Below, one piece after another: positions 11,601 through 22,529 of a stretch of DNA of 53,118 nucleotides. The notes beneath the pieces are model-generated. The model had not been told where the DNA came from and did no database searches. It saw nothing but the letters and a program-made list of their open reading frames with translations. Position 1 is the stretch's first letter. Every line of letters starts with the position of its first letter. This DNA comes from Pholiota molesta (taxonomy: Eukaryota > Basidiomycota > Agaricomycetes > Agaricales > Strophariaceae): the NCBI GenBank assembly GCA_014925825.1, contig JACGCK010000275.1, positions 1-53,118 of the forward strand, given 5' to 3'. The position numbers were made by a program, and so were the translations under genes.

Positions 11601-12459
11601 TGTGTTGATCAATAAGCTCTGGAAGGTGGCCAACGCGCTTTCCAATATGGACTGAAGTTACAGGATAGGGTAGTTGCATTCCGTTGAAGATACCATAGAG
11701 ACCAGCATCAGACTGACGTTTTTCTGGGATGTTCGTGATGCAAAGTGTTCGGGCATGAAATAGACGTTGGTACTCAGATGATCTGAACCATCGGTTGCGA
11801 AATTTGTACACGACGCGCCAGTGGTGGAATACGAGGCTTGCAAGAACTGCCGTGATAATATATATAGCGCCAATGTGTGCCCAAAGGCGGACACCTTGAA
11901 CATCTTGGATGGTCATTGCAGTCAAAATATTGTAGCCGACTGGTTTTACGGAGAGGTTATACGTGAAATCGAGAGGAACGAGGACGCCGCAAGTGACGAG
12001 GGCTGTAAATGTGAAGAGCCACCGCATGAGGCGCATAAAACGCAGGAAAGCAACAGCATCCAGGCCAATTTTGTCGACAAGTTCTGATTCTTGACTATGC
12101 AGGAGCGGTGTGACCCAACCACAGCAGGTGTCGGATATGCGAGGAGGATGTTTTCCAGTCGCGTGGTATTTCGTCTTGGGTTCGTAAATAATCTGGCAAA
12201 ATAGTAAGGTGGGTTCAAGTTGGTAGATTGACATGTGCCATACCTCGTTATTGGGACGTAAAATATTGAACGTAACAATCGTCAAAATCTAATAGGGAAC
12301 CCAGTTCAACATGAAGTGCAAGAATAGGGAATATCTCACCGATAGCACAATCATAACAAGCACTTGTATCCCTACTGCTTTCGGCTCCAAGCTATGTGTT
12401 GAGTTGAGCAATGCCTGAAGCCCGTTAGCATCGATCCGACTGTCCAGGTGGCTAGCCAT
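8673..12459 (-). CDS. CSC1/OSCA/TMEM63-like stress-gated cation channel
   Basis: Predicted mechanosensitive or hyperosmolality-gated cation channel of the TMEM63/OSCA family (RSN1_7TM, formerly DUF221), in plasma or internal membrane. Fifteen exons join without a frame break into 1,007 residues. An N-terminal hydrophobic segment (about 29-49) is followed by the family late-exocytosis region (PLLHSQESELVDKIGLDAVAFLRF), a cytosolic RRM-like loop (LCITNIPEKRQSDAGL), and the multispanning core: RGFLIIFDLAQLAELIYVAF, SNLLFMGLLGLLFAPVAPLVS, YKYQLMFKFITRVETGG. The last about 300 residues form a hydrophilic tail rich in His, Ser, Gln and Arg. Start chosen at ATG 12459 (MASHLDSRID), where family-like sequence begins. 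Exon 11 is 10 nt (10156-10165). It shares a 720-bp divergent promoter region with the gene at 13.2 kb. Confidence 0.9.
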
Positions 12460-13178
12460 GCTCGTCAGATTCAGGGCGTCGCTTGCAATGGTTAGAGTAG
12501 TTGTACAGCATGCATTGCTGGACGGGAGTGTTGGAGTGAAACAGTAAAGTGAGCCTGGGAGGAGCGAGGCTGAATAGTTATACTGCAAGCTGGGCAGACG
12601 CCAGCTGGTGAACCCTTAAAGAGAACGTCTGCTTGAATGCCCAATTCGGGCACTTCAACTCAGTAACGTGTTGAGCAATATGTTTTCGGGCTGCTCAACA
12701 ACGTGTCAAAAATAGTTTCTTGATGAGTCTCTGAACATACTTACCCATGACATATGTACGCCTGCATCAGCAGTGGAATTCTTTGGGAATTCTCATGGTC
12801 TGTGACTTCTTCAAAAATTCCCCTTTCGACAAATTTCGGCTCAATCCGCTCAATCTCGACTGTTTTCAGTAGGTTTGGGATACACCGTATACCTGCGCAA
12901 AATTTGGGGCTTTGAAGGGGTATGCAATGGATGAAAAATGTGTAGGCATTAGCATGGTTTATGACTCTGAGTATCGTGAGCGTTTGACTCAGTCGGCTGT
13001 CGCGCTATGGGCCATCGCAATTAGCCCGTGAGACAAATTTGGTCATCAATTGACATGCGCCTTGTACTCCGGTGCCATTGCTTCTAACCGCTTTCTACAA
13101 GCTCTCCACTCTCAAATCTTTATGCCCGGCATTGCCACTAAAACACTGGCTACATAAAGAACTGTCCAGCGTGAATAG
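12460..13178. other. Divergent promoter region
   Basis: Lies between the start of the channel gene (-) and the acidic repeat protein (+). No conserved coding sequence recognised. The 5' exon or leader of the plus-strand gene may lie here: the frame open from 13179 enters in phase 1 after an acceptor at 13177-13178. No clear TATA box identified. Confidence 0.4.
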
Positions 13179-16100
13179 TGTTGGCAGCTACCTTGGCGAA
13201 TCTTTCTTGGTATTTCGACGCCCTTGAAAGCGCTACACATGTCAACGCCATACCGTTTCACACCGCGGGTGCCCGCGCCTCCTTACCCACGCCTGCTTCT
13301 GCTTCGGCATATATCCTCCCGAATCCCAAAGCGCTCAGACCTCCCATTCACAACCCTTATGAGAAGTTCTCTCAATCAGAGTTCGACGCGTGGATTGGTG
13401 GCATAACAGGCGCTCTCCGACGCGCTCTCGGCCAGGAGGACGAGGAGGCACCGACGACGACGAAAGAACAGGACACCCGAAGCAAGGCTGCGGCAGAATT
13501 TCTCCGCTACAAGCCCGTGGAAACGGAAGACAGTGACAATGAACATATCGATGACTCTTTTGCTGACTTGAAAGCACGACGCGCTGGAAAGGGCAAAGCG
13601 CGCGATCCGCGAGAAGGACCGGGATTAGGGAAAGGCGACAGTACCCAACCTATTCAAATCGTCTCCTCTGACGAGGAGGAAGAAGAAGAGGTCGAATTGT
13701 CCATCGCCCAGTTGGACGACGAGGAAAGCGATGAAGGAGAAGAGGAAGAGGAAGAATATTCCGCAGAGGAAGAATATGCTTGGGAAAGAGGTCAGAGTTC
13801 TTCGCAGCCTCTTCCATCTCCTGAGAGGACAAGGAGGCGCATAACAGTTCAGGAGGAAGAATACAAAGAAGAACAGGAGGAGGACATTCAGGAGGATGAA
13901 GGAGATTTCGAGGAATACGATGAAGAAGAATATGACGAGGAAGAAGAAGAACAAGCCCAGGCTCGCGGATCAAGTCCCCAGGTCATTGAGTTAATCTCAG
14001 ATGATGAAGAGGAAATACAAACACAGCCAATTTTTAAACGACCAGGCAAGGAAATGCATCATAAGGACGAAGAGGAGGAAGAAGAGGAAGAGGAACTGGA
14101 AGGCGAAGAAGAAGAAGAATACGGCTCTGATGAATATGCCGAATACGATGAGGAGGATCAAGAGGGCAGAGAGATTCTCTCTCCTAGGACAAAAGGTTCC
14201 GCTCTGCGTGGTCCAGATCTTGCCAGAGCCCCTCGAGCAGAGCGCGAAGTTATGGACGTGGACGGACAAGATGAAATCTTTGTGGATGACGACGAGATTG
14301 AACCTGTCGAACCTGTGGGAGTCGAGTCATGTATGCCGCTTCTTTACATTTCTCAATGGTTTTCCACTAATACATTTAACTTCCATAGCCTTACCCCCAA
14401 AATGGAGGCGGTCATTGGATGTACGACAGAACCGAGTCGAAATTCCAGATCCATGGGAAGGCCCTCGCACTTACGCTGAAGATTTCTACGCTGGAGGTGA
14501 TATTCGTCCATCCCCTAGCAAACAGAAAGATGCCAGTCACCTAGGGCCGGAAGATGACGACTTTATCGAAGAAATTCACGAAGGCCAGGAAGAAATAGTG
14601 GATGACAAAATTCAGCCCAAGTCCCAAGATACCTGTAAGTATCAATATTTGTTTTTTCTCTTCTTCTCACTTGCCTCTTTCTTTGAACGATCACTAATTT
14701 GAACTATTTTCAGCATTCCCTCCTGAAGCAGCATTGCCCCCTACCGTCATGGAAGAAAAAAGTGATATTGAAATTCCCGACCCGTGGTCAGGTCCCCGCC
14801 ACTACGCGCAAGATTTCTATTCGGACGGCCCCTCGGTTTTGCCACCTGGGGCCACAGCCAATGCTGATCATCTTGGCCCCGAAGATAGCCAACATATCGA
14901 TATGGTTGATGTCCAAGAAGGCGTATTGGAGGAAGAAATCGACGAAGAGATTGAGGATGAAATCCAGCCTTTGAATGCGGACGATTGTAAGGTTTTCTTC
15001 TCTCTTGAAAAATATGCTTGATATTGAGTTATGTATAGCTTTCCCTCCCCGTCAAGGGTCCGAAGAAAATCTACCGACTATCCCAGATCCATGGGAAGGC
15101 CCAGAGGTATATGCCGAAGATTTCTACTCTGGAGGCGACGTCCGCATATTACCTGGAGAGCCCATAGACCCATCTCTACTTACCGGCACTGGCGATTTGG
15201 ACGACGGCATCGACGCCTTTCTCACTCCGGGTGCGCTTAGCGCCAGTCAGAGCGAACACATGGTTGCCAATGAAGAGGATGTTGACGAGGATGCTCGAGC
15301 TCCGGCTCAGCACTATGTGACGGCGTCAAGGCGTGATCAGCCTATTCCAGCTGATGCGGAATTCATTAGTATCGATGACTCCGACGATGAACAGGAGAAG
15401 GAGCAGGAGACAAACCTTCAGCATAGCCAACCTGTCACTAAGGAAGCGGATTATAGTGAGATATACGATTATGAAGGCGCTTTGCAAGAGACGGAGGAGA
15501 ACGTTGATGAAGATCAACACATTGTCGTTTCGCCGTTCGGTACAGCGAATCAGGGCCACATGATCACCGAACATGACGATCGCTTTGAACAAGTTAGCCA
15601 TGGAGAGCAACATGTTTTTTATGGCGAGGAAAATGAAGACAATCTCGATAGTCTTCCAAGTGCAGAAGCCCAGAATGGTCTGTCTTACTTTATTACCTAT
15701 TTTCTCAAATTAAACTCTTCTGCTCTAGGTGTTATATCAGATTTTGGGGATGTTTCATCGTCCACGTTTTTATCTGAAATATCTCCATCAAATTTTGCCA
15801 TCCCATCATCGGCGAGAGAGCTATCAGCTGTCCCCTCGAAGCAAGACGTTGATGTTGTCAGCTTCAAAGTCAAAATCAATGATGCCGAACCATCTCAAGA
15901 AAATATTCATCCTGCTGAAGTCATTGAACTAGACGTTGTTCAAGTGGAAGATATGGTCGATGCGGTGGAAGCCACATCGGAACAACACGTCATTGACTTG
16001 GATGCACAGGTTGAAGGAGCCACAATCTCGGAAATAAATGCTCCTATCGGAACCCTACCATCTGGAGACGCAGAAAATGCATTTATTCAGGACCAGGCGA

Positions 16101-19100
16101 TAGTCGACGAACTTCAGAACAATTCAGTTTCTGCTGAAGAGAGTGCGGTATCTGTTGAGGAGATCACGAATATCGATGAGGAAGTAACGGAAAATATCTC
16201 GACGGATGTCGAGCTGGTCGACGGTATGTACGCGTCAACTTTATGCAGAGAGCGCCATTTACTTATTACCTTCCTTAGAAGCTGAGCTCAACGTCAGGGA
16301 GTCATTTACCGGAGTCGATCGTAGAACGGACGAGAAGGAACTTACCTCTGATATCCAAGATACAGAGGGAGCGCAAGAAATTCCAATCAACTTTATCCCA
16401 TCCAGCCCTGGTGTCCAGCTTCAAGCGGAGTCTACTATCGAAGCGACTCGGGACGAGATCCTCGACGAAATTATTCCTCTTGTTTCAACTGCTCAGTCAC
16501 CCTCGGAAGCTCGTATTAACGAGGGAGTGCAAGAAATCCCGATTAATTTCATCCCTTCTACCCCTTCCGCCTCAAACTCGCCTACTCACCGAAAGGATCA
16601 AATCGAGGAGGTGGTAGACGAAGATGTTCCTGCCGAAGAGCCGAAGGATCTAGAGTTTATGGACGCAGTTGAAGACTCTTCTCTTGACTACACTGTCTTG
16701 GAAGCAGTTGCAGATGAATTCACGGACGACGACGCCGATGGAGATGTTGATCCGGAGATAGAAGTCATATCAGCAGCAGCCGCATCGCTGATACGGGAAA
16801 GGCCAACACACGAGGAAGAAGATTATCTCATCGAAGAACCAGTCACAGAGGGTCGACTGACAGAGGTTTGTTTTGATCATCAAGCTCATTTGAACAGTTT
16901 TGTTAATTTCGCTTTTAGGAGCCCTCTGACCGTGAGACTAGCCTTGGTGTGGTTAGTGTTGGGCCTGATGAGGATGTGGCTGTGATTCCGCCTGCAGAAG
17001 ATCTTGCAGGATATGCAGTCCATATTTCTTCGGGTGAGGCCGCTACTGAGACGACACACTTTGAACATGAGACAACTATCCTTGAAGAGGCTGTAAATGC
17101 CGTAGATCATGGACCTGCGGCCGAGTTTTCCACTGAGGCAACACTGATTCAGGAAGAAATATCACTGCAGGAAACTTCCGAAGGCGAATCGACCACCGTA
17201 TCAGAAACAGGCCACATCGAAGAACTTCAAGATATTGCCAACTTTGTTGCTACAGAAGCTATGCTGGATGCCAAAGTTGAAACCCCGGCGCCTACGACCG
17301 GGCCAGAAATGCAAAACTTATCAGATCTCCCTCCTTCTCCCGTCTCGCTCTCGAATGATCTCTTGAACTCTGAACGAATGAAAGAGCCTTCGGAAGCACC
17401 AGCACCGATCATCATGCCTCTCACCCCATCTTTAGTGAGAACTATCAGGGAACATTCTCTCTCTCCAACTACGCCTCGCAGACAGCTCGAGCCAACGGCA
17501 GAAACCAGTTCATGCAAATCTGGCGAGATGCGTGATCAGGTCATGTCTTCAATTTCTCGAGCATTCTTCGGTCCAACCTTGCCCAATTACTTTGGCGACT
17601 TGAATGTTGAATTTGCCAGCACTGCGGCGCCTCCTTTAGAACCCAATGATTCGACAACGACCTCCGCCACTATCCCAACAACTGTCCCAGCGACTGTTCC
17701 AGCTACTACCCCAGTGACCGTCGCAGAGCCTGTCGCAGAGACCATTCCAACGACTATTCCAAAGACTGCCGTTTCAGAGACCACCCTTCCTGCGACCGCT
17801 CTAGCGAAAGTCCCAACGACTATCCCAGCGGCTAGCCAAGAGACTGTCCCAGCGACCCTTCCAGCGACTGCCCCAGCAGTCATTTCACCGGCCCTCCGAG
17901 CCATCCTACCGCCAGCCATTCGAGCATTTGTCCCTATTACATCATCAGCTGTGTCCCCTCTACCTATGGGAGTTAGCCTCACCCGACCTAGAGTGCCAGT
18001 ATTGATGTCGGATCCATACCCTTACAGCCTGTCTACTCCACACAATTCATTCGCTTATATCCTTCCAGAGGAAGGGTCTGAAGAGGAAACTGGGTTGGAC
18101 AATTCTATGTCATCAATTTCGACGCTGGAACAAGAGAAAGACAAAAAAGTATCAGCTGGCGCTCTTGATGATGGGGAGGATCTCGAGTTTCAATACCCGC
18201 CAGAGCAAGAAGTTATTGAAGAACTCAAGAAGGCTGGATTGCCGCTTTCTTTTTTGCGACCTTCAAAGGTAGAAAGTGATATCTCAGCTGTTGCAGTCAG
18301 CGCCAGCCCTGCACAGTTAGACAAAAGTAGGGTCACAACTCCGACAACTAATACTGCTGGCGAAGCTAAGCGTAAAGAGAACCAACCAGCCAAGTGAGTA
18401 TTCTTAACCTTTCAATTTTTTTGGCGTTTTGAAATTGATAGATATATTAGATTATCAAGTTTTGAGTCTGAGTCAGCGGTTCCTCCAAATAGCAGCAAGG
18501 CAGCCGATAACCTGAACACTGCAAATTTACCCAGTACATCTTTGGCTGAATCCAGATCCAAGATACCCACTATTAAAATTCCAGGGTCATCCAAAAGGTC
18601 TCACAAGCGAAAACGCGACGCATCGCCTATTCCTGGCAGTGGCCAAGCATCTCAAATCGAACCACCTGTTGGCCAGAAAGGGAAGGCAAAAAAAAGCTTC
18701 AAAATCCGAGCGTAAAGCAAAAGCACAGGAAGCACGCGTCCCTGAACCAACAAGCGAAGAAACTATTCGTGTTAGGTCGCGACCGAAAGATGCTACCGAG
18801 CAACCTTCTGAACCAGAGAAGTCGATTGAGGGTGCTCCTCCGTTTAGACTGCTGGAGCATGGCGACCGAGCTTCATCGATCGTTTCTTCCACTCCAAGTG
18901 ACATTTCCGCTGGCGCCCAGCAGTCATCACCAACAGTCAATAAGCCAAATAAACCCCCTTCTCAGCCGCTACCACAGGCCTCATTATTCCATGCGCATGG
19001 AAGAGGACGAAAACCACTGCTACCTAGTATCCCTCCCAAGTTAGTGAAGCAAATCCGAGCCAGCCAGCCCTCGGCTTCCCCTGCTCCTTCTACGTCTCGT

Positions 19101-20347
19101 GTACATGAACTACCCGCGCCTGCATCTATTGTTCATGTACCAGCCGCCGCCCTTGTTTCCGATGTCGCTGTATCCCCTTCAACAAGTAACAACATCGCAA
19201 CAAAGTCTCCTATCGTTCCTATATCTAAGGCTACGCCAGTCACCACGCCTACTCCGACCGCTCCAGTGGAAACCTCTCCCGTCCCAATCACTCCATTGGC
19301 GACATCTCCTGTATCTACCCTTCCGGTGGTCAACGTGCCTACTTCCTCAGTTCGCCCTACTCCTATCCTCCTACCTCAGCCACAAATACACCCACTCAGC
19401 ATGTTACTCCTCGCGCAAGGCCCAGCCGAGTTGCTTCCATCATCACAAGTTCACCCGTAACGCGCTCTCATTGTAAATATCATCGCATCAGTCTACCCAA
19501 AGAAGAAGGTGGCCCTCGGGTTTGTTTCCTCGTACCAGGCTGTTCTCTCAATGATAAAGAGCTGATGGAGGAAGAAGAAATCGAAGATCATGGCGACGCG
19601 ACGGTGGAAGACAGCTACAGGATGATCAAGGATCTTGATTCTCTGGGTTTCCACTCTGATTTGATTGGCATCCTGCGACAACTTGTGGGCCTTGACATCC
19701 TTCGTGAGCAAGAGGTATTCTATTTGCCGGCACCGGGAGAGGAAGTCTTTCTTCGCAAGAATTCTTTGAAGAAATCTACGTCTGAAAGATCAGCTATGGT
19801 CAGGGTACCTGCAGAATCATCGAGCCATATCGGTTCTCCTAGTTATTTAGGTGGTTTCGCTGCTTCCCCTAGCTCATTGAAAACAGCCACCCCCTTCGCA
19901 GGCTCAAATTCGCCATCCATCACTGGCCGCCCCTCCTTCATTGATTCCGAAAAGGGGTCAAGTTTCGGTCCGACTGATACAGAGCAGGATATCAGCGACG
20001 GAGAAGAACCTCAGACAAAGCGCGTGAGACCTTCCCCTCCTGAAGATCACAGGCCAATGGGGCCTCCCCTCCCGGTCCAATCAAAATTGAAGCCTATACG
20101 AATCAGGAAGCCTACAGTCCCCAAACCAGAAGGAGGAGCGATGGGGAGTGCTGAAGCTGGCAAGGCTGAAAGTGACAAGGCTGCTCGGAAATCACGAAAA
20201 TCAACGACAAAACGTGGTGTGAAGAGATCCAGAACCAGTGAGGGCGTCATTATAGGGGAAGGAGGTGAACCAAGTCCGAAGAAATTGAAGGCACATGCAA
20301 CCGCACCAGGTCAATTATCACCAGAGAAACCCTTACCACCGCCATAA
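13179..20347 (+). CDS. Large acidic, repeat-containing, probably nuclear protein of unknown function
   Basis: Exons: about 13179-14330, 14389-14634, 14714-14986, 15039-15677, 15729-16223, 16279-16865, 16919-18393, then 18451 onward to the stop at 20347. Seen: an N-terminal part (AYILPNPKALRPP, FDAWIGGITGALRRALG), long Glu/Asp runs, SUMO-interaction-like motifs (QIVSSDEEEE, VIELISDDEEE, FISIDDSDDE), three IPDPW(E/S)GP repeats in successive exons, two QEIPINFIPS repeats, a Thr-Val-Pro repeat tract (about 17655-17960), basic clusters (KRSHKRKRD, KSRKSTTKRGVKRSR) and a compact C-terminal domain (TRSHCKYHRISLP, RVCFLVPGCSL, LIGILRQLVGLDILREQEVFYLP). The start is unresolved: either a split start before 13179, or ATG 13237 (MSTPYRFTPRVPAPPYP) with one missing base. 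An A8 run at 18688-18695 breaks the frame; a phase-0 intron ending at 19399 can explain a later shift. Nuclear role inferred only. Confidence 0.65.
14389..15170 (+). repeat. Three exon-borne IPDPW repeats
   Basis: Three consecutive exons each begin in phase 1 with S-(L/F)-P-P and carry IPDPW(E/S)GP, then YA(E/Q)DFY and a Gly/Asp-rich turn; the first two continue to a HLGPED segment. Positions are about 14440-14570, 14773-14885 and 15078-15160. The second has lost GGD (SDGPS instead). All are units of the gene at 13.2-20.3 kb. Confidence 0.75.
17655..17960 (+). repeat. Degenerate Thr/Val/Ile-Pro coding repeat
   Basis: Inside exon 7 of the acidic protein gene, a degenerate 12-nt unit (roughly ACTGTCCCAGCG) recurs many times and encodes T-(V/I)-P-(A/T) units, later passing into A-I-(L/R)-proline-rich sequence. 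This is a low-complexity linker; copy number may vary between strains. Confidence 0.6.
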
Positions 20348-21264
20348 TTTTCCATTTCTTTGTACATTAATATCTCATTCCTGATTTTTTCTCTTCATAA
20401 TTTCGCTCTGCGTAGCACCATCTTTTGTATCAGAGTAGCCATCTTTCCCATATCCAGCCTTCAGATTGTTTGATGGAAGACCTGACTCGAAGACACGACC
20501 AACATATATTATATTAAGTAAATCGAACAATAGCACGGACGTAGAGGTAGCTATTTTTCAACGACCCGTTTTTTCTTGGGCCTATCGTCTTCTACGTCCT
20601 CGTCAACATCTTGTGCTCGTTTGGCCTTCGGTTCCTTGTTAATTTTAGGCGCCTTTTTCGGTTCGTTTTTTGCGGCCTCATCGTCGTCGCTGCTGCCAAA
20701 AGGATCAGCGGCAGCTTTTTTCTTGAGTTTGGGCTTTGTTGCAGGTTTCTTGAGTGGTTCTTGCTTTGGGTTGTCCATCGAAGCGGCCCCCGCTGCCAAT
20801 TTTGCCTCCGGTGCATTTTCTGTTCCTTCTGTGGGAGTGGGTTTATTTGCTGCTACTTCAGTGAAATATGCGTCTTTCAACTCCTACATGAGTGTAAAAA
20901 TATCGTCGTGAGCTGGTTAATAATTAAGACAATGCAAACCTTCGCCTCCTTCTCAGGTATGACAGCAGTTTTTTTCCAAATCTATCAAAAAAACATAACT
21001 TCTAAGCAAGCAAGTCTACGACACGTTCGCAAGACCTTACCGTTGATGGGATGCCACTTGCATGCTTACTATCAATCCCTAAAGTCTTCGCGTTAGTTTG
21101 TTGAAACCAAAATATTAGACGCATTTTACCAATAGTTGTATATAAATTTGATTTTACACCACTGAGAGTGGCCCCATGATTACGCAGGAGAACCCTCATG
21201 ATCTTTGTTGGACCATGTCGTGTTAGTTGATTATTAACAGCGCCGTTGTATAAATTCACGATAC

Positions 21265-21270
21265 CTCAGT
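21265..21270. repeat. Target-site duplication, left copy (CTCAGT)
   Basis: CTCAGT directly abuts the left terminal inverted repeat and recurs at 23788-23793 next to the right end. One further C could be counted on either side, so 6 or 7 bp. Confidence 0.75.
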
Positions 21271-22528
21271 GCACCTGACAAGCCCACATCAGTGATCTAA
21301 TTAGAGGTGGTAACATACGTTGTTACCACCTCTAAGGAGACGCCCTTTCCCTATTAACAGGCCTCTTTTGTTAAACCTTCGTTAAAGTTAATTCTACTTA
21401 GAAAAATAAGTCCTCTGAGGGTATTCCGGGTAGCAACGGACCACTCCCACACTCCTCCCGTCCCCTTTCCGCTCGGCATCCACGTCCCGCCGTGGGACAT
21501 TGCCTAAATAGGGTGCGCGCTCCGCCGCCTGATGCGTGCGCGCCCGTCCTTCCCCCTGCCTGTTGGCACAGAGAATGGGCTCTAGCTCAGTCCGTTTCTC
21601 CTCATTCCTGTCGCATTTTGGCACATAGATAGGTATAGTATATAGGAGTATTAATATGATGTTTTAAGTGAATATATAGAGTGTGATTCATTAAAAATGC
21701 GGTTTCTTATGGCAGGGGAGGGGGAGCAGAGGCAGGTATATGCCTTCAACACATGAAGACTCTTATATTGAGAGAGGGATACTATCTATACTACTATAAG
21801 TACTCATCTGTTGAGCTATGGGTCCCTAGGTGTTGATAGAAGTGACCCATGGGGAGATCTAGTGGGAGGGTGTCATAGGGCATAAAAGTAACATGTTCCA
21901 ATGCTCTCAGTATCAATTAAGTAACTGTACATGGTGTATTATACTCATATAGCTCAATATATACAGCCAGATGTACCACAGATACAGTCAGTCCTCTACC
22001 ATTGACTCATCTACCTGGTGATACATTGGATTATATCTCAGCACTAGGGGGGATATTCTCCTAATCTCTTCGGATTAGGGCTCCCCCAGGTGATATCTAT
22101 CTATTACTATCGCAATAATATGGCTAAGAAGGCTGGAACATATGGGTAGAGGCACCTGATGAGGCCTTACATACTGATACATAGATATAGGCATATGTAG
22201 GGTATAAAAATTTATTTGAGCGTATATAACAGCGTAGAAGGGTACTATACCGTACCTACATTGAATCTATGGAGTAATAATGATACATTGCAGGTGGAAG
22301 TGGGTCATGAGGAGGTGAGACATGGCAGACACATCTAAAGGACGTATTTGGCCTCCATAAATCCAGGTAGGCGGTCTAAAAATCTGTAAAGCTAGATTAT
22401 TATAGCTCTTATAAATCCCTACAAAATGAGATAGGCCGGAGAATAACTGAATGAGTGAGTGAGAAGATATGCTGGAAACAATGTAATGGACATCATTTTA
22501 ACATTGATCCAAACATAGGCACATAAGT
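21271..22528 (+). repeat. Left arm of foldback element
   Basis: Inverted copy of 22530-23787. Best match in the outer 1.1 kb; for example ATGGCAGACACATCTAAAGG at 22321 faces its reverse complement near 22712. Confidence 0.8.
21301..21335. repeat. Subterminal hairpin, left
   Basis: A perfect 15-bp stem (TTAGAGGTGGTAACA / TGTTACCACCTCTAA) with a 5-nt loop, 30 bp inside the element end. Confidence 0.75.
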
Positions 22529-22529
22529 G

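Noticed and set aside
13625..14269. Minus-strand Phe/Leu-rich open frames
   Set aside because: They are the complement of the Glu/Asp (GAA/GAG/GAT) runs of the acidic protein and so look hydrophobic by chance.
20551..20880. Independent small Lys-rich gene
   Set aside because: It is the last exon of the DUF1917 gene; exon phases and family order link it to the exons on both sides of the transposon.
21394..21624. 76-codon open frame in each arm of the foldback element
   Set aside because: Present as mirror copies, with no domain and no transposase motif; the frames differ by the 7-bp indel, so no selection on the protein is apparent.
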